Positions 18,637 through 27,161 of a stretch of DNA of 36,675 bases are shown here, one piece after another. The translations under genes were made by a program, and so were the position numbers. Under the pieces are notes generated by a model. It was not told where the DNA came from. It saw only the letters and a program-made list of their open reading frames with translations, and searched no databases. Source of the stretch: Rhodopirellula sp. (GTDB lineage Bacteria; Planctomycetota; Planctomycetia; Pirellulales; Thermoguttaceae); assembly GCA_012728855.1 (NCBI GenBank), contig JAAYEH010000356.1:1-36675 (forward strand), read 5' to 3'. Each line of letters starts with the position of its first letter. Position 1 is the first letter of the stretch.

Positions 18637-20022
18637 ATGGCCTGCTCGGAGTGGACCGACGCGGAAAAAGAGCGGCTCCGCGAAGATGCGCTCCGCCTGA
18701 TCATTCCGCACTTCGCCAACAATGAAAACCTCGCCCGCGGGCCCAAGATCTTCGTCCGCGGCGAAGGCTGCTACGTCTACGACCTCGATGGCAACAAGTA
18801 CTTCGATTCGTTCGCCACTCTGCTGACCACCGTTTGCGGGCACTGCCGCCCCGAGGTTACGGCGGCCGTCGCGAAGCAGATGCAGATCCTGGAGTTCTTC
18901 CCGAACTACGAGGACGCCTTCACCGTGCCGCTGGTCGAACTCGCCCGCAAGCTGGCCGAAATCATGCCGGGCGACTTGTCGGTGAGCTTCTTTGTCAACA
19001 GCGGTTCGGAGGCCAACGAGACGGCGCTGAAGATGGCCCGGCAATACCACGTAGCCCGCGGCCAGCCGCACCGCTTCAAGACAATCGCCCGCCGCGGCTC
19101 GTACCACGCGACCACGCTGGGCGGGATCTCCGTCACCGGCCTGCCCTGGTTCCGAGAATTCTTTGAGCCCCTTCTGCCCGGCTGCCTCTTTACGCCAGCC
19201 GTCCGCGACTACGAGCGGCCCGAGGGGATGAGTTCGGAGCAATATGCCGAGGGGTGCCTGCGAGAGCTGGAGGAACTGATTCTATTCGAAAAGCCGGAAA
19301 CGATCGGCGCCATGATCCTCGACCCGCTGCCCGGCTCCAACAGCGGATATCCGTTGCCGCCGCGCGGCTACTTGTCCGGCCTGCGGGCACTGTGCGACAA
19401 ATACGGCATTGTGCTGATTTTCGACGAGGTCCAGACCGGGTTCGGCAAGACGGGCAAGTGGTTCTTCTGCGATCACGAGGGTGTGGCGCCGGACATCATG
19501 ACCATCGGCAAGGGGTTTACCGGTGGCTTCATCCCCCTGGGCGCGGCCGTTACCACGCCGCGAATCGCCGACGTTTTTCGTCGCGGCCCCGGATCGGAAC
19601 TTCGTAGCGGCAGCACATACGGCGGGCATACCGTCGCCTGTGCCGCCACGCTCGCTAATCTGGAGATCATCGAGCGAGAGAACCTCGTCAGCCACGCCGC
19701 CGAACTAGGCGATTATCTGCGTCGGCGGCTTAACGGGCTGGGTGAAAAACATCCGATCGTCGGCGACGTCCACGGCATCGGTCTGCTTTGGGCTGTGGTG
19801 CTCATGTCGGACCGCCGCACCCGTCGCGAACTCGACCCGAAGCTCGGCGTGGGCAATTTCATCCGCGACTGGTGCTACCGGAACGGCATGATCCTCCGCA
19901 GCAATGGCGACATCCTGGTGTTGGCCCCCTCGCTGATCATCACGCGCGAAGAAGCGGACTTGGTCCTTGGCTTGATAGATCGAGCGATCGGCGCCGCGGT
20001 GGAGCATTTCCATCTGTGCTAA
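18637..20022 (+). CDS. Class III (omega) aminotransferase, PLP-dependent
   Basis: A 461-residue fold-type I PLP enzyme that moves an amino group, typically from a terminal amine, to a keto acid. Visible signatures are NSGSEANE (121-128), the DEVQTGFGKTG loop (D263 contacts PLP) and K292 in IGKGFTGG, the Schiff-base lysine. GSTYGGHTVACAAT follows near 330. The start at 18637 has CAGGAGA at 18624-18630 upstream. It opens the rightward operon opposite the XylR-type regulator, so it is likely part of the sugar pathway and suggests an amino-bearing substrate. The substrate cannot be read from sequence; relatives act on beta-alanine, taurine, GABA and amino sugars. Confidence 0.9.
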   Translation: MACSEWTDAEKERLREDALRLIIPHFANNENLARGPKIFVRGEGCYVYDLDGNKYFDSFATLLTTVCGHCRPEVTAAVAKQMQILEFFPNYEDAFTVPLVELARKLAEIMPGDLSVSFFVNSGSEANETALKMARQYHVARGQPHRFKTIARRGSYHATTLGGISVTGLPWFREFFEPLLPGCLFTPAVRDYERPEGMSSEQYAEGCLRELEELILFEKPETIGAMILDPLPGSNSGYPLPPRGYLSGLRALCDKYGIVLIFDEVQTGFGKTGKWFFCDHEGVAPDIMTIGKGFTGGFIPLGAAVTTPRIADVFRRGPGSELRSGSTYGGHTVACAATLANLEIIERENLVSHAAELGDYLRRRLNGLGEKHPIVGDVHGIGLLWAVVLMSDRRTRRELDPKLGVGNFIRDWCYRNGMILRSNGDILVLAPSLIITREEADLVLGLIDRAIGAAVEHFHLC

Positions 20023-20023
20023 A

Positions 20024-20040
20024 CTGTCCCCTTTTCAACG
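20024..20040. repeat. Single-arm fragment of the GGGGAC repeat family
   Basis: CTGTCCCCTTTTCAACG directly follows the aminotransferase stop codon and is identical to 15932-15948. No partner arm is present, so it looks like a remnant. Confidence 0.65.
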
Positions 20041-20071
20041 GCGAACGAACGTACCAACGGAGAACCACAAG

Positions 20072-22219
20072 ATGAACGCCGAATTGCCACGCGACCGATT
20101 TGCTGTTGCCGCCGTCTTGGCCATGCTCTTCGCTCACTTCGCCACAGGCGCCCGGGCGCTCGACTTTCCCGGCCCGGCGCCCGGCCCGGCGAGGGCAACT
20201 TCGGAAGACTCGTCGGTCGTACTCGAGAACGACGTGATCTCGCTCTCATGGCGGGTCGAGGAGGGGGCTCTCAAGCCGCTGAAGTTGGCCAATAAACTGT
20301 CCCGGGTCGATATCGATCTCGGTTCGGCCGAGTGCTTTCGGATCGTCCTGGCCAATACGCCAATGCCGGGCCTGGAGATCCTGAAAGCATCGGACCTGAA
20401 ACTCGCCGGCCGGCCGGAAGTGAAGGAGATTCCGGCGGATTTGCAGGCCGTCCGGCAGACGCAACGACTGGCGGGCAAGCAGATTGCCGCCGTGTTCGGT
20501 CCTCCGCACAGCCCGCTCTCGGTCGAGTGGAAGGCCGTGCTTCGCGACGGGGCGAATTACGTGCGGCAAGAGATCGTCGTCCGCGGCAAAGGACGACCGC
20601 TGGAAGTCCAGGAGATCGTCGTCTGGGAATTGGCCGCGCCGCAAGCGGCGGTCATCGGCGTCGTCGAAGGCTCGCCAGTCGTGGCCGGCCAGACGTTCTT
20701 CGCCTGCGACCATCCCATGTCGACGAGCCAATTGCTGGATGCCGACTCGGCCGGGCCGGCGACGCGATTCCGCTGCAGCTACGCGGTCACATCGATGCTG
20801 GAGGAAGGCCGTCCGCTTGCGGCGAGTTCGGTTGTGGGCGTCGTGCCGGCGGGCCAGTTGCGCCGCGGCTTTCTCTACTACCTGGAACGAGAACGGGCCC
20901 AGCCTTATCGCCAACTCCTGCACTACAACAACGGCAGTGAGGTCGGCTGCGGATACTGGCGACTGATGACGGCCAAGAAGCCGGAGGAGGCCGAGGCGTT
21001 CCGGCTGAACCAGCAACAGTTGTGGCAGCAGTTGATCGAAGCGTTCGGGCGCGAGCTGGTCGAAAAGCGCGGCGTGCAGATGGACGTCTTCGCACACGAC
21101 TTCATGTGGGACGACCCGGCGCTCGTCTGGCAATTCCATCAGGGATATCCCGAAGGCTTCGCGCCGATCCGCGCCGCAGCCGCCAAGTACCGCGCCGGGC
21201 TGGGCGTTTGGCTCTCTCCCTTCGGCGGCTACCCCGGCAAATCCGCCCGGATTGAAAACGGAATGAAGATGGGGTTCGAAGTGAGCCGCATGGGCCTCAC
21301 GCTCGCCGGACCGCGGTACTATGCCCGTTTCGCCGCCGCCTGCACCGGTATGGTCCGCGACTACGGGGTCGGCTACTTCAAGTTCGACGGGTTCGGCGCC
21401 GGAAACAACAAGTTGGGCGCCGAGGCCTACCGCAGCGATGTCGAGGGCCTGCTCCGGGTGATCGAGGAACTTCGCCGGCTTGATTCGGCGGTGTTCGTCA
21501 ACCCGTCGACCGGCTCATGGCCGTCGCCCTTCTGGCTCCGCTACGCCGATTCGATCTGGCGTCAAAACGCCGACACGCAAAACACCGGCAAAGGCTCCGA
21601 CCGGCAGAAGTGGATTACCTACCGGGACGGATCGGTCCGCAACTGGACCCTCGGCCGCGGACCGCTCTACCCGATCAGCTCGTTGATGATCCACGGAGTG
21701 TTTATCAATATTCTGCCGCTGGCCGGAAACCCTTACGACCCGAAGAATCCTCCGGGCAGCACCGACCTGAAGGACGTAACCGACGAGATCCGCTCGTTTT
21801 TCGCCACCGGCACAAACCTCCAGGAACTCTACATCACGCCCGAACGGATGAAGCCGGAGTTCTGGGACGTGCTGGCCGAGGCCGCCAAGTGGTCCCGCAG
21901 CCGCGCCCGTGTGTTTGCCGATACCCACTGGGTCGGCGGCGACCCGGACAAGGGTGAAGTCTACGGCTGGGCATCCTGGTCCAAGTCGAAAGCTGTGCTT
22001 GGGCTCCGCAATCCGGACGACAAGCCGGCCGGAATTTCGATCGACGTCGCCGCGGCCTTTGAACTGCCGGAAGGGGCGCCTCGAAGTTACGTTCTCACAA
22101 GTCCCTGGAAGCAAGACGCAGGAAAGCCGCCGATCGAACTCAGCGCGGGCCGGGAGCACCGCTTTGAACTGGAGCCGTTTGAAGTCTTGGTTTTCGATGC
22201 GGCACCGGTTGAGAAGTGA
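20072..22219 (+). CDS. Secreted glycoside hydrolase, clan GH-D-like (alpha-galactosidase type)
   Basis: A 715-residue exported protein with a signal peptide (hydrophobic AVAAVLAMLFAHFATGARA, about 11-29). An N-terminal beta-sandwich (about 45-300) precedes a TIM barrel. The barrel shows MDVFAHDFMWDD (337-348), GVWLSPFGGYPGK near 378-390, and VGYFKFDGFG (433-442), whose D439 is placed like the GH36/GH27/GH31 nucleophile. IWRQNADTQNTG near 495-506 may hold the acid/base (D501). A short beta domain ends the protein. The start has CGGAGA upstream at 20059-20064. Alpha-galactosidase or alpha-N-acetylgalactosaminidase activity is plausible, but the exact family is not certain. It is 49 bases after the aminotransferase and most likely co-transcribed. 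Confidence 0.8.
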   Translation: MNAELPRDRFAVAAVLAMLFAHFATGARALDFPGPAPGPARATSEDSSVVLENDVISLSWRVEEGALKPLKLANKLSRVDIDLGSAECFRIVLANTPMPGLEILKASDLKLAGRPEVKEIPADLQAVRQTQRLAGKQIAAVFGPPHSPLSVEWKAVLRDGANYVRQEIVVRGKGRPLEVQEIVVWELAAPQAAVIGVVEGSPVVAGQTFFACDHPMSTSQLLDADSAGPATRFRCSYAVTSMLEEGRPLAASSVVGVVPAGQLRRGFLYYLERERAQPYRQLLHYNNGSEVGCGYWRLMTAKKPEEAEAFRLNQQQLWQQLIEAFGRELVEKRGVQMDVFAHDFMWDDPALVWQFHQGYPEGFAPIRAAAAKYRAGLGVWLSPFGGYPGKSARIENGMKMGFEVSRMGLTLAGPRYYARFAAACTGMVRDYGVGYFKFDGFGAGNNKLGAEAYRSDVEGLLRVIEELRRLDSAVFVNPSTGSWPSPFWLRYADSIWRQNADTQNTGKGSDRQKWITYRDGSVRNWTLGRGPLYPISSLMIHGVFINILPLAGNPYDPKNPPGSTDLKDVTDEIRSFFATGTNLQELYITPERMKPEFWDVLAEAAKWSRSRARVFADTHWVGGDPDKGEVYGWASWSKSKAVLGLRNPDDKPAGISIDVAAAFELPEGAPRSYVLTSPWKQDAGKPPIELSAGREHRFELEPFEVLVFDAAPVEK

Positions 22220-22246
22220 TGCCCAGTAACCGTTCACGGGGGAGCC

Positions 22247-22323
22247 GGGGACTGGTCCATTTTTCGGCCGGTGGACTCGTTGTGGCAGGCTCAGACGCCG
22301 ACCGAAAACATGGACCTGTCCTC
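22247..22323. repeat. REP-like hairpin, GGGGAC family
   Basis: 22247-22271 (GGGGACTGGTCCATTTTTCGG and on) pairs with 22298-22323 (ACCGAAAACATGGACCTGTC and around) around a 26-base loop. It lies between the glycosidase stop and the transketolase start and may attenuate or stabilise the transcript there. Confidence 0.75.
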
Positions 22324-22356
22324 TTCCTCCCCATACTACTCAGAGGAGATTAAGCC

Positions 22357-23184
22357 GTGTGTCCCGACAACGACTGGGCACAGGAGTGCCGCGAGTTGGC
22401 CCGCCGGATCCGCGCGCACTGTCTGCGGATGACGCATCGCGGAAAGAGCGGCCATGTCGGCAGCATGCTCTCGATGGCGGAATTGCTCGCGGTGCTCTAT
22501 ACTCGGATCCTGCGAGTCGACCCGGAAAACCCGCGTTGGCCCGACCGCGACCGCTTCATCCTCAGCAAGGGGCATGGCGGCGGCGCGGTTTATGCCGTAC
22601 TGGCCGAACGAGGATTCTTTCCGGCCGACTGGATGCTCGGCTACTACCTCGACAACGGCAGGCTCATGGGACACATCAGCCACCACGTACCGGGTGTGGA
22701 GTTTTCCACCGGCTCGTTGGGTCACGGCCTGCCGGTGGCCTGCGGCATGGCGCTGGCCGCCCGGCGTGCGAAGAAGAACCACCGTTACCTCTGCCTGATG
22801 AGCGACGGCGATTGCGACGAGGGCTCTACCTGGGAGGCGATCCTTTTTGCTGCGCACCACCGGCTCGACAATCTTACGGTGGTGCTCGATTACAACAAGG
22901 TTCAGGCCCTCGGGCACGTGAAGGACGTTCTCGATCTGGAACCGCTCGACGAGAAGTTGCGGTCATGCCGTTGGGCCTACCGGGAGATCGACGGCCACGA
23001 CGTGGTCGCCATCGACGCCGCACTGAAAACGCTGCCGTTTGAACAAGGCAAGCCTTCCTGGCTCACCGCCCATACGGTCAAGGGCAAGGGCGTGAGCTTC
23101 ATGGAAAACACAGTGGCCTGTCACTATGGTTCGGTCAACGACGAACAACTCGCCCGGGCCTTGCGCGAAATCGGCGCGGCCTGA
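22357..23184 (+). CDS. Transketolase, N-terminal (TPP-binding) subunit
   Basis: A 275-residue stand-alone N-terminal half of transketolase. It carries KSGHVGSMLSM (30-40), SKGHGGGAVYAVL (70-82), STGSLGHGL (117-125) and the TPP/Mg motif GDC-DEGSTWEA starting at 151, with N180 in LDYNK. It needs the C-terminal subunit, whose gene starts at 25131. The start is GTG at 22357 with GAGGAGA at 22342-22349. Split transketolases occur in catabolic clusters, for example apulose-4-phosphate transketolase (AptA/AptB) and sulfoquinovose transketolase; that precedent is family knowledge. The partner is not adjacent here: a repeat and a GH3 gene lie between. Confidence 0.93.
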   Translation: MCPDNDWAQECRELARRIRAHCLRMTHRGKSGHVGSMLSMAELLAVLYTRILRVDPENPRWPDRDRFILSKGHGGGAVYAVLAERGFFPADWMLGYYLDNGRLMGHISHHVPGVEFSTGSLGHGLPVACGMALAARRAKKNHRYLCLMSDGDCDEGSTWEAILFAAHHRLDNLTVVLDYNKVQALGHVKDVLDLEPLDEKLRSCRWAYREIDGHDVVAIDAALKTLPFEQGKPSWLTAHTVKGKGVSFMENTVACHYGSVNDEQLARALREIGAA

Positions 23185-23208
23185 GCGTAAAGGATAACGA
23201 ACGCGTGC

Positions 23209-23355
23209 GTGTGCCACTGCTTTGAGTTGAATGTGCTGTCCACCGAGATCACGGCATCCACAACTCCAAGCAGTGCCGTGCGTAACCGCACTGCTTGTGA
23301 TTGTGGAGAGTCTTTCGCCGATGGAAACTCCGTTCAATCCCAAGCAGTGCCACAC
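23209..23355. repeat. Four-motif palindromic element (GTGCCACTGCTTG family), copy 1
   Basis: Four copies of one motif alternate in orientation: GTGTGCCACTGC (23209-23220) running into TTTGAGTTGA; CCACAACTCCAAGCAGTGC (23259-23277, inverted); GCACTGCTTGTGATTGTGG (23288-23306); and CAATCCCAAGCAGTGCCACAC (from 23335, inverted). The outer pair and inner pair each form arms, so the whole 147 bases can fold as a nested or cruciform hairpin. A second copy is at 28205-28365. Confidence 0.8.
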
Positions 23356-23373
23356 TGTTGATGAGGTAACATT

Positions 23374-25104
23374 ATGAACCGCGACAATTTGCGTCCGAAT
23401 CGCCGTGATTTCCTGAGGGCTGCTGGCTCCGTAGCCGTCGCGGGCTTCCTCTCTTCCAGGCGGATCGCCTCCGCTGCCCCATCGCCGCCTGACTTCAAGT
23501 CCCTCTCCCTCGAACAGCAGGTCGGCCAGCTCGTCATCGCGAGGCAGCAGGATTGGCCGCTGATGGAGCGGTATGCTAAACGAGGCATCATCAGCGGAAT
23601 GACGCCCTCGCTGACAAAGTTATCACCGGCGGAGGTGGCAGAGTTCACCAACCGTTTTCAAGAGCTTTCGCCGATCCCGCTTCTGCTGGGTTGGGGTGGT
23701 GTCAGCTACAGTGGCGGCAGTGACGTCCGTCTTGGACAAGCGATGCGGCTGGCGGCTACGCGTTCCGGCGAACTCTGCCGAGAGGCGGCTCGTATCGAGG
23801 CCGTCGAGGCTCGCGCCTTGGGCATTCACATCGCCGCTACACCGAATCTCGACGTCAACACGAACCCCGACAATCCCATCATCAATCTGCGCAGCCTGGG
23901 CGATGACGTGGACCTGGTGATCGAACTCGGCGCCGAACTCGCCCGGGGTACGCTGGACGGCGGCGCGGCCTCAATTTTCATGCACTTTCCCGGCCACGGC
24001 GACTCGCGAGGCGATTCGCACATCCAGATGCCGGAAGTCGATCGCAGCCTTGCACAACTGGAAGCGGTGGAACTGAAACCGTTTGCCGAGTTGATTCGGC
24101 GCGGGCTGGGCCGCATCGTGTGTACGAACCACTGCCATTATCCCGCACTGGAGCCCGATCGGCCGATCCCCGCCACACTCTCTCGCAAGATCGTCACCGG
24201 GCTGCTCAGGGAAAAACTAGGCTACAACGGCATCATTATGTCCGACAGCCTCACCATGCGGCCGATCAAGGACCACTACGGGATCGAGGAGGCCGCCATC
24301 GAAACGGTTGCCGCCGGCCACGATATGATCTTGCAGGACTACAACTCCGATCCCGGGATCACCATCGATGCGCTGGCTCGCGGAGTGCGTCAGGGACGCA
24401 TTCCGCTCGCGCAAGTCGAGCAGTCCGTCGCTCGCGTGTGGCGGTTGAAGCAGGGACTCGGCCTGTTTGACAACCGCCTGGTCGACGTGACAAAGATTCC
24501 CGAGCGATTCGCCACCCCGGCCGGCGCCGAAGTGGCGCGCCGCATCGCGCGGGAGAGCGTGACCATGCTCGAGAACCAAGGCGCACTTCATCCACAGACG
24601 AAGGAGGTTCTCGTGGTCAGCAACGGCAGCGCCGCCACGATCGAACAGGACATGGCCGTCAAACACTCGCCGACAACGCATCGGCTGAACGAGCAGATCT
24701 GCCGGCGGTTGCCGAACGCACGAAACGTCGTGCTCTCCACACAGATGAAACCGGAGGAGATCAGCCGCGCGCTGGAAACGGCGCAAGCCGCGGAAATGGT
24801 CGTCTTTGGAGTGTTCACGCGAGTGCGATCGTACGTGGAGGACGCCATCAAGGTTCCGCCACCGTACAGCGAACTCATCCGGCGCGTGGCCGCCATGGGC
24901 CGTCGCGTTGCCCTGCTCAATTTCGGCAATCCCTACGTCCTGGGCAATCTGCCCAAACCGGCGATCTCGCTCTGCACGTTCAGCGATGCCGCGGATTCCA
25001 TTGATGCCGCCGTGCAGGTCTTATTCGGCGAGATGAAAGCGCGAGGGAAGCTGCCGGTGCATATCTCGGAAGCATACCCGTTCGGCTATGGGCTGACCGA
25101 TTAG
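23374..25104 (+). CDS. Tat-exported glycoside hydrolase family 3 (NagZ-like)
   Basis: A 576-residue GH3 enzyme; the N-terminus carries a twin-arginine signal (NRRDFLRAAGSVAVAGF, residues 9-25). The barrel shows TPNLDVNTNPDNPIIN, then MHFPGHGDSRGDSH (203-216), equivalent to KHFPGHGDTxxDSH of beta-N-acetylhexosaminidases, with the loop histidine as acid/base. D291 in GIIMSDSLTM is the expected nucleophile. The usual first lysine is M203 here, which may alter binding. A C-terminal GH3 sandwich domain is present (about 400-576). Substrates may be beta-linked GlcNAc or GalNAc. It starts 18 bases after the four-motif repeat and stands between the two transketolase genes, suggesting insertion. Confidence 0.9.
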   Translation: MNRDNLRPNRRDFLRAAGSVAVAGFLSSRRIASAAPSPPDFKSLSLEQQVGQLVIARQQDWPLMERYAKRGIISGMTPSLTKLSPAEVAEFTNRFQELSPIPLLLGWGGVSYSGGSDVRLGQAMRLAATRSGELCREAARIEAVEARALGIHIAATPNLDVNTNPDNPIINLRSLGDDVDLVIELGAELARGTLDGGAASIFMHFPGHGDSRGDSHIQMPEVDRSLAQLEAVELKPFAELIRRGLGRIVCTNHCHYPALEPDRPIPATLSRKIVTGLLREKLGYNGIIMSDSLTMRPIKDHYGIEEAAIETVAAGHDMILQDYNSDPGITIDALARGVRQGRIPLAQVEQSVARVWRLKQGLGLFDNRLVDVTKIPERFATPAGAEVARRIARESVTMLENQGALHPQTKEVLVVSNGSAATIEQDMAVKHSPTTHRLNEQICRRLPNARNVVLSTQMKPEEISRALETAQAAEMVVFGVFTRVRSYVEDAIKVPPPYSELIRRVAAMGRRVALLNFGNPYVLGNLPKPAISLCTFSDAADSIDAAVQVLFGEMKARGKLPVHISEAYPFGYGLTD

Positions 25105-25130
25105 CCAGGCGAGGAACAAGAAAGAACACG

Positions 25131-26057
25131 ATGCGAACCCGTTTCAATCAAGTGCTCGTCGATATTGCCCGCGAAGATCCGCGGATCTATCTCGTCCTGG
25201 CGGATATCGGCTACGGGGAGATCGAACCGTTCGCCGAGGCCTTCCCGGAACGGTTCATCAACTGTGGCGTGGCCGAACAGAACATGGCCGGCGTGGCCTG
25301 CGGAATCGCACTGGAGGGCAACATTGCGGTAACCTATTCGATCGCCAACTTCCCCACCCTCCGCTGCCTGGAGCAGATCCGCAATGATGCCTGCTACCAC
25401 AATGCGGCGGTGAAGACGGTGATCATCGGCGGCGGGCTGGCCTATGGGGCGCTGGGTGTGTCCCATCAGGCCACCGAGGACATCGCCATCATGCGGGCAC
25501 TTCCGAACATGGTCGTGGTCTGCCCGTGCGACTTCGCCGAGGCGGAGGCGGCCGTCCACGCGATGATCGACCATCCCGGACCCGTCTACTACCGCTGCGG
25601 TTACAAGAAAGAGCCGCCCGTGCATGACGGGCCCATCGACTTCCGCTTCGGCAAAGCGATCCAGGTTCGCGACGGCCGGGATCTGACGTTCGTCTTCACC
25701 GGTACGATCGGCAACCAGGTGATCGCCGCCGCCGAGCAACTCCAGAAGGAGGGCGTGCGCTGCCGGGTGATCAGCATGCACACGGTCAAGCCGATCGATG
25801 GCGGAGCCGTCATCCGAGCAGCCAGCGAGACCGGCGGCATTGTCGTCGTCGAAGAGCACCAGGTCCAGGGCGGCCTGGCCGGCGCGGTGGCCGAGGTTCT
25901 CACCGGCGCATGCGTCGCCCCCAAGCGATTCCTGCCGATCGCCCTGCCCGACGTCTATGTCTCCAAGGTCGGCAGCCACGAGTGGCTGCTGGACCAGTAC
26001 GGCATGTCGGCCGCCAAGATCCTCGCGGCCGCAAGGAGCTTGTTGGATGGAAAATGA
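25131..26057 (+). CDS. Transketolase, C-terminal (Pyr/TK_C) subunit
   Basis: A 308-residue C-terminal half of transketolase. The pyrimidine domain shows ADIGYGEIEPFAE, FINCGVAEQNMAG with the catalytic glutamate E49 that activates TPP, and LGVSHQATEDIAIMRALPNM. The transketolase C domain (about 185-305) includes IVVVEEHQVQGGLAGAV. It pairs with the subunit encoded at 22357 to make a two-carbon ketol transferase. It starts 26 bases after the GH3 stop, with only a weak GAGGAA upstream. It overlaps the next gene by 11 bases, so those two are tightly coupled. Confidence 0.93.
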   Translation: MRTRFNQVLVDIAREDPRIYLVLADIGYGEIEPFAEAFPERFINCGVAEQNMAGVACGIALEGNIAVTYSIANFPTLRCLEQIRNDACYHNAAVKTVIIGGGLAYGALGVSHQATEDIAIMRALPNMVVVCPCDFAEAEAAVHAMIDHPGPVYYRCGYKKEPPVHDGPIDFRFGKAIQVRDGRDLTFVFTGTIGNQVIAAAEQLQKEGVRCRVISMHTVKPIDGGAVIRAASETGGIVVVEEHQVQGGLAGAVAEVLTGACVAPKRFLPIALPDVYVSKVGSHEWLLDQYGMSAAKILAAARSLLDGK

Positions 26058-27117
26058 ATCGGGTGGAATGACGTCTCGCCAGCGGATCGCCGCCGTCCTG
26101 GAGCACCGGCTTCCGGACCGTGTGCCGGTGGCGGAACTCTGGATCGATCCCGTCATTATTGAAGCGATTTGCCCCGGCGGCACACAAGTGGAACTGGCCG
26201 AACAGATCGGTCTGGACATGGTGGCCGTGCCGACGATGATCTACGAGGACGACGAGGTCCAGTGGGTGGACCGTGGGCGGCGGATCTTTCGCGACAAGTG
26301 GGGCGCGCTGCAGATCTCACGGTATCGTGGCGTGCCCGTTCCCGCCAGGCCGGCCCGCATCGAGACAGAGGCGGACCTGGCCGGCTACGTTCCACCGGAC
26401 CCTGCCAAGTCGCCGGTGATCGCGAAGATCGGGCGGCTGAAACAGCGCTATGCGGGCGGCGAAAAGGCGATCTGCTGTGTGGGCGAATCCGGTTGGGCGC
26501 CGGCCGTTTTCCTCCGCGGCGGCATGGAGAACCTCTTGATGGATTTCGCCCTGCGGCCCGATTTCGTCAAGCAACTCATGAAGATCGGCACGGAGTACTA
26601 CTGCGAGCTGTTCCGGCTGGTTGTGGCGGCCGGAGCCGACGTCGTGCTCTTAGGCGACGATTATTCCGACAAGAACGGCCCCTTGATGTCGCCTCGGCAG
26701 TTCGACGAATTGATCCTCCCCTCCGACGCCGCCGTGGTCGCCGCCGTGAAGGCCGCCGGCGCCTATTGCATCAAGCACACCGACGGCGACATTCGCAAGA
26801 TCATGGACCAGCTTGTCGGCACGGGGCTGGACTGCCTGGGGCCGCTGGAGCCGGTGCCCGGAATGGAACTGGGGCCGATACTGGAGCGTTATCCGGGCAA
26901 GATCAGCGTCATGGGAAATATCAGCATCGACGTCCTTTCCCGAGGTACGGTCGAGGATGTCATCCGGCACACGAAGCAGGCGCTGGCAACCGTCTCGGCC
27001 GTGGGGCCCCACATTCTCTCCTCGGCGAACACCATCGCCTCCTCGGTCAAGCCCGAGAATTTCATGGCAATGGTTCGCACCGCGCACGAGTTCGGAACCT
27101 ATCCGATCAGCTTTTAA
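26047..27117 (+). CDS. Uroporphyrinogen decarboxylase (URO-D) family protein
   Basis: A 356-residue TIM-barrel protein of the URO-D/MtaA superfamily. It begins SRQRIAAVLEHRLPDRVPV, has LLGDDYSDKNGPLMSPRQFDEL near 201-222, KHTDGDIRKIMDQL (243-256), and GPLEPVPGMELG (265-276). The corrinoid-methyltransferase (MtaA) zinc ligands HxC and a later C are not seen: here H244-T-D, and SSAN near 325. True haem-pathway HemE is also unlikely given context. The start at 26047 has AAGGAG at 26033-26038 and overlaps the transketolase stop by 11 bases; ATG 26068 is an alternative. The role in the locus is unknown. Confidence 0.85.
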   Translation: MENESGGMTSRQRIAAVLEHRLPDRVPVAELWIDPVIIEAICPGGTQVELAEQIGLDMVAVPTMIYEDDEVQWVDRGRRIFRDKWGALQISRYRGVPVPARPARIETEADLAGYVPPDPAKSPVIAKIGRLKQRYAGGEKAICCVGESGWAPAVFLRGGMENLLMDFALRPDFVKQLMKIGTEYYCELFRLVVAAGADVVLLGDDYSDKNGPLMSPRQFDELILPSDAAVVAAVKAAGAYCIKHTDGDIRKIMDQLVGTGLDCLGPLEPVPGMELGPILERYPGKISVMGNISIDVLSRGTVEDVIRHTKQALATVSAVGPHILSSANTIASSVKPENFMAMVRTAHEFGTYPISF

Positions 27118-27161
27118 CAGCCATTGTTTTACCTCTCCTCTCACTTGAGCGAGGCCTTCCC

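Noticed and set aside
23209..23355. CRISPR array
   Set aside because: The motif copies alternate in orientation, with no uniform direct repeats or equal-length spacers, and no cas genes are nearby.
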